A stretch of DNA of 45,966 nt from IMG/VR virus record IMGVR_UViG_3300032006_000016, positions 1-45,966 of that record; one strand, written 5' to 3'. The notes beneath the pieces are model-generated. The model did not search any database. It had not been told where the DNA came from and saw only the letters and a program-made list of their open reading frames with translations. Shown one piece after another: positions 4,016-11,295 of the stretch. The position numbers and the translations under genes are program-made. The first letter of the stretch is position 1; each line of letters opens with the position of its first letter. Source of the DNA: a virus.

Positions 4016-6085
4016 ATGTCAACATTTGAATTCAATATTGCACTAACCACAGGCGCATACCCCGATTTAGCGGGAACTTCTAGTAATAGGGCACAAATTC
4101 AAGCTGGAGATACCATACAAGTTAATATAACTATAGCAAGTTCTGTTTTATCGCAATATAATATATCAGGCGGAGTTGATTCATTAGGTGTCTCCTTAGT
4201 TAACAATCCATATGCAGGAACTTTTAATAATCAGGGAACACCTAATGGTTCCTATAGTTTTAGTTTTACTGCTGATACCTCCTGGGTAGGAAATAATTTA
4301 AATCCAATGTCTTTTTTCACAAGAAACAATGGAGCTGTAATTGGAACACAGGCCGCCGGAACATTAGTATCAGGAAGAATTTGGTGGGCAGTATACGCAG
4401 TCCCAAACCAGAGCCATGGATATTTAAATGCTGCCCCTGTAGCAGATAATACTGCATCAGAACGTCCCACCTATAATGTACAATCATCCAACATGGTAGG
4501 AACCACAGGGAATAGACAAATTGGTTATAGTACAAGTGCAAGTACTCAACCTACCTCGTTCTGGAACTGGTCAGGAGGAATATCTGGGAACACCGCCCCC
4601 ACTAGAGGAGGTTGGGACTCTAATGGTGATGGTATAAAAGATGCACCTTTTTACTTCTGGGTACGATCCTCCAATTACTGGGCAACTAACCAAAGCCTGG
4701 CTACCCCTGTAGCATATACTCCGCCTTATTTAACTACAGACCTTTCAATAAGTATTACAGATGATACACTCACTTCATCCAATGGAACATGGACAGTTAA
4801 TTTTACAGGTGGAGGTTCTAACGAAAATTACGCAATCGCTAATAGTGATACTTCTACTGCGAATCCTTACTATAGTTCCGGAACAACCAAAGTAGACTCA
4901 GGAGTAGGAGGTAGTAGTATTTATAATAGTAATGCATCAAATACTCCTTCGGGAACTACTACGTATTATATTTGGGGAAGTCGTACAAAAGTATCTGGAG
5001 GAAGCGGAGGACAGGGATGGAATACGACCGGGTGGGCATATACTGGACAATCATTCACAGTTGAAATGGGAGTAGATGAAACATGTGATGACCCTTCGGG
5101 AAAATGGTTTGATACAACTAGTTCTGCCGTAGACCCTAGTAATAGTGATAATGCGTTACGCACCCGCGCAAATTTTTCAGGTTTATCCGTTAATAAATAT
5201 TATGTAGTTGTATACCAAGACTCAGGAGGAAATTGGCAAACTGCCAACTCGTGGTGGTCTGGCTCCACAGCTGTAGCAAAAACATTCACAGACCCATTAG
5301 CTGCCCTAGATACTCAACGTACGTACAAATTATTTAGTAATTCAAGCCAATCATTCACAAATGCGACTGATGAACTATCTTTTACTAGAACTCGTATAAC
5401 TCCTGAGGTTCTAGAATCCCCGGTATCAGTAGATATAGGTGCAACGTCTTATACAGTTACACTGGGAGATACAGACGTAGGAATTACATATTATATAATG
5501 GATGGTTCAGGAACTGGAGCAAATAGTTTAGCTTCAGGAACAGCTACTGGAGACTCTTTAACTTTAACAGTGTCCTCTGGTTTACCAGGAGCTTCTGCAG
5601 GTTCAACAACTACAGTTTATGTTTGGGCTCTTTCTCCTCTAAATTGGTATCATACTACTGCCTTCGCCACCGGAGAGTCTATAGTTGTTACTAGGGTTTC
5701 TCAAGGTAGTACCGGAGGCAGTACAACTCCTGCAAACCCAGGAGATTACGGAATGATCGTTAAAAATGACGCAGGAAATATAGTTGTAGATACTACTTCT
5801 AGGTTTGGAAGAATCGTTGGAAGCGGTAGCTTAGATGACGGAAGTGGTGGTTATATTGCGGCCGGTGCTACCTCCCCACAAGTACAGGTTTCGGGCATGG
5901 ATACAAGTGATAATACAGCAATGACCTGGCATATAGTAGTAACCGAGGTCGACCATACAGTTACAGGAGTAGAAGCAGACAAGCATAGTGTAACTATAGG
6001 AAGTGGATTCTTTACAATCACAAATAATTCTTACTATACTAGTAACGGACATAAGTATAAGTATGTAATAGTGAGATCGAGATGA
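4016..6085 (+). CDS. Receptor-binding/fibre-like protein
   Basis: The product has 689 residues, rich in Ser, Thr, Gly and Asn, and looks like a chain of beta-sandwich repeats: at least two related units end in FTVEMGVDETCD and ITPEVLESPVSV, with repeated patterns such as YYIW/YVWALS after TTTT/TTVYV. No catalytic motif is visible. The C-terminal about 110 residues begin YGMIVKNDAGNIVVDT and resemble the start of the next protein (YGFIVRNADGDTLLST), so the two share a module. A surface-exposed virion adhesin is inferred. Its ATG coincides with predicted +1 of the late promoter; it overlaps the next gene by ATGA. Confidence 0.7.
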   Translation: MSTFEFNIALTTGAYPDLAGTSSNRAQIQAGDTIQVNITIASSVLSQYNISGGVDSLGVSLVNNPYAGTFNNQGTPNGSYSFSFTADTSWVGNNLNPMSFFTRNNGAVIGTQAAGTLVSGRIWWAVYAVPNQSHGYLNAAPVADNTASERPTYNVQSSNMVGTTGNRQIGYSTSASTQPTSFWNWSGGISGNTAPTRGGWDSNGDGIKDAPFYFWVRSSNYWATNQSLATPVAYTPPYLTTDLSISITDDTLTSSNGTWTVNFTGGGSNENYAIANSDTSTANPYYSSGTTKVDSGVGGSSIYNSNASNTPSGTTTYYIWGSRTKVSGGSGGQGWNTTGWAYTGQSFTVEMGVDETCDDPSGKWFDTTSSAVDPSNSDNALRTRANFSGLSVNKYYVVVYQDSGGNWQTANSWWSGSTAVAKTFTDPLAALDTQRTYKLFSNSSQSFTNATDELSFTRTRITPEVLESPVSVDIGATSYTVTLGDTDVGITYYIMDGSGTGANSLASGTATGDSLTLTVSSGLPGASAGSTTTVYVWALSPLNWYHTTAFATGESIVVTRVSQGSTGGSTTPANPGDYGMIVKNDAGNIVVDTTSRFGRIVGSGSLDDGSGGYIAAGATSPQVQVSGMDTSDNTAMTWHIVVTEVDHTVTGVEADKHSVTIGSGFFTITNNSYYTSNGHKYKYVIVRSR

Positions 6086-6939
6086 GTAACGATTATGGGT
6101 TTATAGTAAGAAATGCCGATGGAGATACGTTACTTAGTACCCAAGATGATAATCAATTTATGTGGATTGACGATTATGTATCATCAGGAGTCACTTATTA
6201 TGCAAGTGGTGCTGCTACTGTTACCGGACAATCAAGTAATACATATCAAACCCTTGACGCAATCGCTGAAGCAAAAAATAGTAATGGCACAACACATACA
6301 ACTCTAGATACTACCAGCAAATTATTGTTTTTACATATCCCTGCTTCAAGTATAATTGATGATACACAAAGTAATGCACATAAGTGGGGTGATGGTACTA
6401 GCCCTAATTATAAAGGAGGCGCTTTTTATACCGGAGGCAAGCTATTTGGAGTTAGTGGAAATATAAACTGGATGTCTCCAAGAATAATGAATAATTTTAC
6501 TGGAGCAATGTCAGGATATGGAATAAATGTATTTAACTCAAACGGAGCAGCCCAGGCAAATCTAATATGGAGTTCCAATGCACAAGGACATTTGGATATT
6601 GTAGCAGCCGGTAAGTTTGATAGTATTGGCAATAATCTATGGATAGACTATACTTTTAATGCAAGTACTGATTATTATGTATTAGTTAACCAAGCAACGT
6701 ATTGGACAGGCGGTGCCTGGTCTCTTGCTTACAGAGCCGGAGTAGAATTCTATTATGGTAGTGATGGTAATTCTACAGGTGGAAATGTCAGAATAAGAAT
6801 TATAAATAGTGGTAATAGTCCTAGCTCTGGAATGGGTGGGATTGCTAAAATTGTAAGTGGACGTATGTCAGGGACCGGAGACGTTTGGTTTGCGGGTATT
6901 GGAACAGGCTGGTATATGATTGTAAAGAAAAGAGTATAG
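6082..6939 (+). CDS. Fibre-like protein sharing the YG-IV-N module
   Basis: The product has 285 residues. The N-terminus (YGFIVRNADGDTLLST) is homologous by eye to the C-terminal module of the preceding protein. The middle is aromatic and glycine-rich, with SPRIMNNFTGAMSGYGINVF, and it ends with GIGTGWYMIVKKRV. No enzyme motif is seen. It resembles the short tail-tip or fibre proteins often found next to an assembly chaperone in marine phages. Start and upstream stop overlap (ATGA); the next gene starts nine bases after its end with AGGAG between. Confidence 0.65.
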   Translation: MSNDYGFIVRNADGDTLLSTQDDNQFMWIDDYVSSGVTYYASGAATVTGQSSNTYQTLDAIAEAKNSNGTTHTTLDTTSKLLFLHIPASSIIDDTQSNAHKWGDGTSPNYKGGAFYTGGKLFGVSGNINWMSPRIMNNFTGAMSGYGINVFNSNGAAQANLIWSSNAQGHLDIVAAGKFDSIGNNLWIDYTFNASTDYYVLVNQATYWTGGAWSLAYRAGVEFYYGSDGNSTGGNVRIRIINSGNSPSSGMGGIAKIVSGRMSGTGDVWFAGIGTGWYMIVKKRV

Positions 6940-6948
6940 GAGATAACT

Positions 6949-7413
6949 ATGGGTGATTTTGCATTAGTAGACGAACAAACCGGACACGTCAGTCAAATTG
7001 TAACATTTGGTAATAAAGCAGATGTTGAAGAAGCAGGGTATTTAAAAGGCACTAATTTACAAGTAATAGATTTACCTACTAATTATAATGCCGCACAAAT
7101 TATTAATACTAGCTATTATGACCATGATGATAACGAGTTTAAAACCAAGCCAGAGAAACCTATTGGTTTTTATGAATGGACAATAAATAAAAAGTGGGAG
7201 ATTGATAGAACCACGTTAATGCTAAGAGTAAGAGCAGAACGGGATGATCTACTTTACCAATCTGACTGGACACAATTAGCAGATAGTCCTTTCTCAGACT
7301 CTAAAAAAGCAGAATGGGCTACATACCGACAAGCATTGCGTGATATGCCGGCAGGCGTATCTGAAGAAGCAGATGGACTAGAAGGATTAAACTGGCCTAC
7401 GAAACCATCATAG
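6949..7413 (+). CDS. Tail/fibre assembly chaperone-like protein
   Basis: The product has 154 residues. The C-terminal part has the recognisable signature of phage tail assembly chaperones: RAERDDLLYQSDWTQLADSP, then SDSKKAEWATYRQALRDMP. This pattern (Phage_tail_APC-type family, from memory) is usually encoded directly after a fibre gene and thought to help fold or trimerise it. That fits its place after two fibre-like genes. AGGAG lies seven bases before the ATG. The N-terminal half (VDEQTGHVSQIVTFGN) is variable in such proteins. It closes the first late block; a new promoter follows at once. Confidence 0.8.
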   Translation: MGDFALVDEQTGHVSQIVTFGNKADVEEAGYLKGTNLQVIDLPTNYNAAQIINTSYYDHDDNEFKTKPEKPIGFYEWTINKKWEIDRTTLMLRVRAERDDLLYQSDWTQLADSPFSDSKKAEWATYRQALRDMPAGVSEEADGLEGLNWPTKPS

Positions 7414-7453
7414 AAAAAAATTTCTTGACATTCAACTCTTTTGAGGTTATAAT
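7414..7453 (+). promoter_or_regulatory. Late promoter 2, leaderless, before terminase
   Basis: A-tract and ATTTC as in late promoter 1, then TTGACA (7425-7430), 17 bases, TATAAT (7448-7453). The ATG at 7460 is exactly at predicted +1. Confidence 0.85.
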
Positions 7454-7459
7454 TCTCTC

Positions 7460-7921
7460 ATGGCTAAAGAAGTAACAACAATTTCTCCGGAAGGACTGGA
7501 AGTAGCTAACTCTTATCTACAATTCGGAAACATTCGGGGAGTTTGCGACCAACTACAGGTCGAGGAGAAAAAGGTAGTAGATATACTAAATAAACGTGAA
7601 GTAAAGAAATATATCGACACGGTTTATTTGGACATGGGGTATAGAAACAAAAATAACATTGCGTCTCTCTTAGATGAGATGATACAATCAAAGCTCGAAG
7701 AAGCACAAGAAAGTGGTGTGTATTCCAGCAAAGACTTGGCTGACCTATTGCAGATGGCACACAAAATGAGAATGGATGAAATAAAAGCTCAGGCAGAGCT
7801 GGAAAAAGCATCCGCGTCTAGTATCAAAAATCAAACTAATGTTCAGATTAATGAAGGCGTTCCATTTGGGCAAGGCAATTACGGCAAGTTAATGGACAAA
7901 CTTCTAAATGGGGCACATTGA
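7460..7921 (+). CDS. terS: Terminase small subunit
   Basis: The product has 153 residues. The N-terminal part is a helix-turn-helix-like region (FGNIRGVCDQLQVEEKKVVD, then ILNKREVKKYID), followed by a helical oligomerisation segment (NIASLLDEMIQSKLEEAQES and DLADLLQMAHKMRMDEIKAQ) and a short flexible tail. This is the usual plan of the DNA-recognition subunit of the packaging motor, and the large subunit lies 1.6 kb downstream. Its message is predicted leaderless, starting on the ATG. It overlaps the next gene by 14 bases. Function rests on family resemblance and synteny. Confidence 0.82.
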   Translation: MAKEVTTISPEGLEVANSYLQFGNIRGVCDQLQVEEKKVVDILNKREVKKYIDTVYLDMGYRNKNNIASLLDEMIQSKLEEAQESGVYSSKDLADLLQMAHKMRMDEIKAQAELEKASASSIKNQTNVQINEGVPFGQGNYGKLMDKLLNGAH

Positions 7922-8108
7922 TTATAACGATATACACAGTCGTTTAGTAGCACATGAAGCAACTTGCGAAGAGCGATGGAAGACTATTTTTCATAGAATG
8001 GAGGAGCTAGAAGGAAAAATTGATAGATTACAGTTCATGTTGTTGGGAGCGACTGGAACAGTAGTTATCTTTTTAGCAGGAATAATACTCACGTTACTAG
8101 ATAAGTAA
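7908..8108 (+). CDS. XhlA-like small membrane protein
   Basis: The product has 66 residues: an amphipathic, coiled-coil-like N-terminal half (WKTIFHRMEELEGKIDRLQ) followed by one membrane helix (LLGATGTVVIFLAGIILTLL) and a short charged tail. This matches the plan of haemolysin XhlA-type phage proteins, which sit in the inner membrane and are often lysis accessories. No endolysin is recognisable in the window, so a lysis role is only inferred. The start overlaps the terminase small subunit by 14 bases. Confidence 0.65.
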   Translation: MGHIDYNDIHSRLVAHEATCEERWKTIFHRMEELEGKIDRLQFMLLGATGTVVIFLAGIILTLLDK

Positions 8109-8135
8109 CACGTTCCCCGAGAACGGAGACAAATT

Positions 8136-8585
8136 GTGGAGCCAATAACCGTTGCTGTGACGGCATTTAGTGCTGTTAAAGCAGGAATTAAAGCCGGTCG
8201 TGAATTACAAGACATGGCAGGAGACCTGGGAAAACTATGGGGTGGTTTAGATACCGCTCGAGCTTCTCACAACCAGAAACGAACTAAAGCAATGCGGAAT
8301 GAGTTTGTATCTGTTGAGGAAGAAGCTTTAAAAACCTTTGCAGCCAAACGTAAAGCAGACGAAATTGAAAAAGAATTACACGAATTTATAGTCTATACGT
8401 TAGGTGGGGAAGCTTGGAACGAATTGATTGCCCTTCGGGGTAAAATAAGGAAAGAGCGACAACAGGCAGCCAGAGAGGCTGAACTAAAAGCTCGAAGAAA
8501 CATGGAAATAGCCGCCGTACTAGCTACTGTTGTAATTGGAGTAGGTTTATTATGGATGGCAGTCTATTACCTAGTTATACAGTAG
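8136..8585 (+). CDS. Membrane-anchored protein of the packaging block
   Basis: The product has 149 residues, starting at a GTG with CGGAGA seven bases upstream. The N-terminal part reads VAVTAFSAVKAGIKAGRELQ, then GDLGKLWGGLDTAR, followed by a long charged helical region and a C-terminal membrane helix (AVLATVVIGVGLLWMAVYYL). I recall similar proteins beside terminase genes in other marine phages, without a known function. Topology would place the helical domain in the cytoplasm. It may belong with the other membrane proteins here (7908-8108, 9163-9534) in lysis or membrane docking; unproved. Confidence 0.65.
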   Translation: MEPITVAVTAFSAVKAGIKAGRELQDMAGDLGKLWGGLDTARASHNQKRTKAMRNEFVSVEEEALKTFAAKRKADEIEKELHEFIVYTLGGEAWNELIALRGKIRKERQQAAREAELKARRNMEIAAVLATVVIGVGLLWMAVYYLVIQ

Positions 8586-8594
8586 GAGATTATT

Positions 8595-8663
8595 ATGTGT
8601 GAAGTCTGTCTCTGTATCCCTTGCAGGTGTACTCATACCTTATTGGAGTGTACTTATGCCTAA
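8595..8663 (+). CDS. Tiny six-cysteine peptide
   Basis: A 22-codon frame with AGGAG seven bases before the ATG. It has Cys at positions 2, 5, 7, 10, 12 and 19 (C-x2-C-x-C-x2-C-x-C) and one His at 14, a metal-binding or disulphide-type pattern. Its last codons overlap the start of the basic peptide at 8656 in another frame. I know no family for it. The strong ribosome site and the exact overlap with the next start are the main reasons to think it is translated. It might instead act only as a coupling leader. Confidence 0.5.
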   Translation: MCEVCLCIPCRCTHTLLECTYA

Positions 8664-8718
8664 AGGAATTGGATACGGTAAAAAACGGAAGAAGAAGCGT
8701 GGCAAGAAAAAGAAGTAA
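8656..8718 (+). CDS. Tiny lysine/arginine-rich peptide
   Basis: A 20-codon frame starting MPKGIGYGKK, with 12 basic residues of 20. GGAG lies eight bases before the ATG. I recall short basic peptides beginning MPKG-GYGKK in other marine phages near structural genes. A nucleic-acid-binding or virion-packaged role is plausible, but not shown. It overlaps the cysteine peptide by 8 bases and the next gene by 20, each in a different frame. Confidence 0.6.
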   Translation: MPKGIGYGKKRKKKRGKKKK

Positions 8719-8998
8719 AAAAGACCCGCGTTTAAAAAGAGCAGGGGTTAAAGGTTTTAATAAACCAAAGCGTACGCCTTCTCACCCTAAAAAATCCCAT
8801 ATTGTTGTAGCAAAAGTTGGGAGTAAAATTAAGACTATTCGTTTTGGTCAGCAAGGTGCTAAAACCGCTGGTAAGCCAAAGAAAGGCGAAAGTCAAGCAA
8901 TGAAGAAAAAGCGCGCGAGTTTTAAAGCTCGACACGCTAAAAACATTGCAAAAGGAAAAATGAGTGCGGCGTACTGGGCAAACAAAGTCAAGTGGTAG
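8699..8998 (+). CDS. Basic phage protein ending MSAAYWANKVKW
   Basis: The product has 99 residues from the GTG at 8699, strongly basic. It ends with the tail FKARHAKNIAKGKMSAAYWA followed by NKVKW, which I recognise from small conserved proteins of marine phages of unknown function; IRFGQQGAKTAGKPKKGE in the middle is also typical. A GAAGAAG stretch before the GTG may serve as ribosome site. The frame can extend upstream to a TTG at 8621, but that extension overlaps two other small frames and has no ribosome site. A virion or DNA-associated role is inferred from charge and position. Confidence 0.72.
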   Translation: MARKRSKKDPRLKRAGVKGFNKPKRTPSHPKKSHIVVAKVGSKIKTIRFGQQGAKTAGKPKKGESQAMKKKRASFKARHAKNIAKGKMSAAYWANKVKW

Positions 8999-9011
8999 AG
9001 ATTACATCGTA

Positions 9012-9170
9012 ATGAGGCAAGCTCAACTCTCAGAAGACCGAGATAAAGCTTCCAAAGACTACGATAAGCAGTGGTATACTCGCCTAATACAAGAATTAGA
9101 CTGGGCGCAGCAAGCCATGAATAAAACATATACAGGTAACTGCTATATGGAAGGAGGAACATATGAGTGA
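9012..9170 (+). CDS. Small acidic/helical protein
   Basis: The product has 52 residues, beginning MRQAQLSEDRDKASKDYDKQ and containing RLIQELDWAQQAMNKT, mostly helical. The ATG at 9012 lies 13 bases after the previous stop with a weak AGAG site; the frame is open a little further upstream inside the previous gene. It ends overlapping the start of the membrane protein at 9163 (8 bases). I do not recognise it. Conserved spacing in the packaging block suggests a real gene. Confidence 0.55.
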   Translation: MRQAQLSEDRDKASKDYDKQWYTRLIQELDWAQQAMNKTYTGNCYMEGGTYE

Positions 9171-9534
9171 GTATGACAGCAGATTTTCAGGAGATATGAG
9201 TCGTAATGAAGTTGAACTCGATCTTAATAAGTTTATGGAGCTTCTCCAAGAAAAGTCTGCACTAAAGGATCGTATTCGAGAATTAGAAGATGTTGCGAAT
9301 AACAATCCTTGGCAAAAAGTCATATTTATGGCACAAGCTGTAGACGCATGGAGAATATTCCCAAGAGTATTTTTAAGTGTATATATTTTCTTACTGTACT
9401 ACAGTACTATGTGGTTCATGGCATTACCAGAGCCTAGCTTAGAACAATCCGGACTTATTTCAATAATAGTAGGTGCCGGTGCTGCTTGGTTTGGCTTGTA
9501 TGCAGGAACTAGTAAAGGAAAAACAGACCACTAG
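9163..9534 (+). CDS. Two-pass membrane protein, holin candidate
   Basis: The product has 123 residues. The N-terminal half is charged and helical (NKFMELLQEKSALKDRIREL). The second half holds two membrane helices (VFLSVYIFLLYYSTMWFMAL and LISIIVGAGAAWFGLYAG) and a short basic tail. GGAGG lies five bases before the ATG, one of the best ribosome sites here. Similar proteins with NPWQ and a mid-protein AQAVDAWR occur beside phage terminases, from memory. Size, two helices and basic C-terminus suit a holin, but there is no adjacent endolysin to support that. Confidence 0.65.
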   Translation: MSEYDSRFSGDMSRNEVELDLNKFMELLQEKSALKDRIRELEDVANNNPWQKVIFMAQAVDAWRIFPRVFLSVYIFLLYYSTMWFMALPEPSLEQSGLISIIVGAGAAWFGLYAGTSKGKTDH

Positions 9535-9542
9535 AGGTACAA

Positions 9543-10847
9543 ATGGCAATAGAAATTAGCAGGAGAGATATAGTCTCCGAGCAAATTTTAGATTTACAAT
9601 CTGAGACGAGGTTTCTTAAATTACCAGTAGATCCATATTTGGAACTGCTCGGCGTTGAGCCTCTTGCATCGCAAAAGGCTATCATAAACGCGATAAATAA
9701 TCCGAAATACCGTTTTGTATGTGCGGCAGTTTCAAGGAGACAGGGTAAAACCTATATCGCAAATATAATTGGGCAGCTAGTTTCACTAGTGCCCAATTCT
9801 AACATACTAATAATGTCCCCCAACTATGCCTTGTCTCAGATTTCTTTTGATTTGCAAAGAAATCTGATCAAGCATTTTGATTTAGAGGTTGCAAAAGATA
9901 ATGCAAAAGATAAGGTTATTGAACTTACAAACGGTTCAACAATACGCATGGGTTCTGTTAATCAAGTTGATAGTTGTGTCGGTAGGAGTTACGACCTTAT
10001 CATCTTTGATGAGGCCGCTTTGGCTGATGGAAGAGACGCCTTCAATGTTGCCCTTCGTCCGACACTCGATAAAGATAACTCAAAAGCCATCTTTATAAGT
10101 ACACCAAGAGGGAAGAACAACTGGTTCTCCGAGTTTTTCTACAGAGGATTTCAAGATGATTTTGAAGAATGGGCATCTATACGAGCAACTTATAAGGATA
10201 ATCCTCGCATGTCTGAAAGCGATATTGCGGAAGCTAGAAAATCTATGTCCGACGCCGAATTTAGACAAGAGTATGAAGCCGACTTCAATACTTATGAAGG
10301 TCAAATCTGGAACTTTAACCACGAGGAATGTATAGGTAATTTTAGCGAACTAGATACTTCTAAAATGGATATGTTTGCAGGTCTTGACGTAGGTTATAGA
10401 GATCCTACTGCTTTCTGTGTTGTAGGATATGATTGGGATGAAGAAAAGTACTACTTAGTAGATGAATATTTAGACGCTGAAAAAACTACTGAGCATCATG
10501 CTAAAGAAATACAAGACATGATTGAAAAATGGAAAATAGATTATATCTATATTGACTCCGCAGCTCAGCAAACTCGTTTTGACTTTGCTCAAAATTATGA
10601 TATTTCTACTATTAATGCTAAGAAAAGTGTACTTGATGGAATAGCACACGTCGCAGGAATAGTAGATAATGATACTTTGTTAGTAGAGCAAACCTGTGCA
10701 GAAACATTAGCAGCATTAGATCAATATCAATGGGATCCAAACCCAAATCTGGCTCGTGAGAAACCGAAACATAATCGTGCTTCGCACATGTCAGATGCCC
10801 TCAGATATGCATTGTATTCATTTGAAACGTCTGCAACAAGTTTTTAG
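9543..10847 (+). CDS. terL: Terminase large subunit
   Basis: The product has 434 residues. It is the ATPase-nuclease of the DNA packaging motor that docks on the portal. The ATPase half has Walker A SRRQGKT (64-70), Walker B IIFDEA (153-158, Glu catalytic) and the coupling motif STPRG (186-190). The nuclease half has the RNase-H-like acidic residues Asp282 (LDVGYRDPTA), Asp338 (YIYIDSA) and Asp418 (HMSDALRYAL). Length is in the usual range. It starts eight bases after the previous stop with a modest AGAGG site and is transcribed from the leaderless terminase promoter. Confidence 0.95.
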   Translation: MAIEISRRDIVSEQILDLQSETRFLKLPVDPYLELLGVEPLASQKAIINAINNPKYRFVCAAVSRRQGKTYIANIIGQLVSLVPNSNILIMSPNYALSQISFDLQRNLIKHFDLEVAKDNAKDKVIELTNGSTIRMGSVNQVDSCVGRSYDLIIFDEAALADGRDAFNVALRPTLDKDNSKAIFISTPRGKNNWFSEFFYRGFQDDFEEWASIRATYKDNPRMSESDIAEARKSMSDAEFRQEYEADFNTYEGQIWNFNHEECIGNFSELDTSKMDMFAGLDVGYRDPTAFCVVGYDWDEEKYYLVDEYLDAEKTTEHHAKEIQDMIEKWKIDYIYIDSAAQQTRFDFAQNYDISTINAKKSVLDGIAHVAGIVDNDTLLVEQTCAETLAALDQYQWDPNPNLAREKPKHNRASHMSDALRYALYSFETSATSF

Positions 10848-10864
10848 GAGACCTCTGAAAAATA

Positions 10865-10942
10865 ATGTTTGACATAGTATCTCAAACTCGATATAATTCT
10901 GATATTGAAAATAGAAGTTTTAAAACCCAATGGCCGAATTAA
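10865..10942 (+). CDS. Possible 25-residue peptide spanning a promoter
   Basis: A 25-codon frame starts at ATG 10865 (MFDIVSQTRYNSDIENR) and overlaps the HNH gene start by 13 bases. The whole late promoter 3 lies inside it. GGAG is too far upstream (about 15 bases) to be convincing. Listed because the frame overlaps neatly with the next start; it may be chance. Confidence 0.25.
   Translation: MFDIVSQTRYNSDIENRSFKTQWPN
10869..10897 (+). promoter_or_regulatory. Late promoter 3, before HNH and head genes
   Basis: GAAAAATAATG, then TTGACA (10869-10874), 17 bases, TATAAT (10892-10897), start near 10904. It would drive HNH, portal and capsid genes. Confidence 0.82.
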
Positions 10943-11295
10943 AACGAGATATAGTAAAATATATCCGAGATAGAGCGAAGAATAAGTACGAAAAGGGCTC
11001 GGAATGCTATATCTGTGGTGCTGAAGTCAAACTAGATTTTCACCATTATTACAGCTTAGCACCTCTCATTCATAACTGGATGAAAAAGACCGGACACGAC
11101 CCTAAATATATTCTTTCAATTCGGGATGACTTTATAGAAGAGCATTGGGCAGAATTATATGAGCACACTGTCACTTTGTGCTATGGACATCATAAGCAAC
11201 TGCATAAAGTATATGGCCGCAACCCCGCATTAACAACAGCAAAGAAACAAATGCGCTGGGTACAGATTCAAAGAGATAAACATGGCATGGTATGA
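10930..11295 (+). CDS. HNH endonuclease
   Basis: The product has 121 residues. Zinc knuckles CYICG (26-30) and CYGHH (84-88) flank the HNH core, with the His pair in DFHHY (38-39) and a later His92 (QLH). HNH nucleases next to terminase and portal genes are common in HK97-like phages and can assist terminase cleavage; that partnership is inferred here. It has only a weak ribosome site, but a promoter starts 26 bases upstream. It overlaps the portal gene by 14 bases. A homing-type nuclease is the alternative, less likely given the compact operon. Confidence 0.88.
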   Translation: MAELKRDIVKYIRDRAKNKYEKGSECYICGAEVKLDFHHYYSLAPLIHNWMKKTGHDPKYILSIRDDFIEEHWAELYEHTVTLCYGHHKQLHKVYGRNPALTTAKKQMRWVQIQRDKHGMV

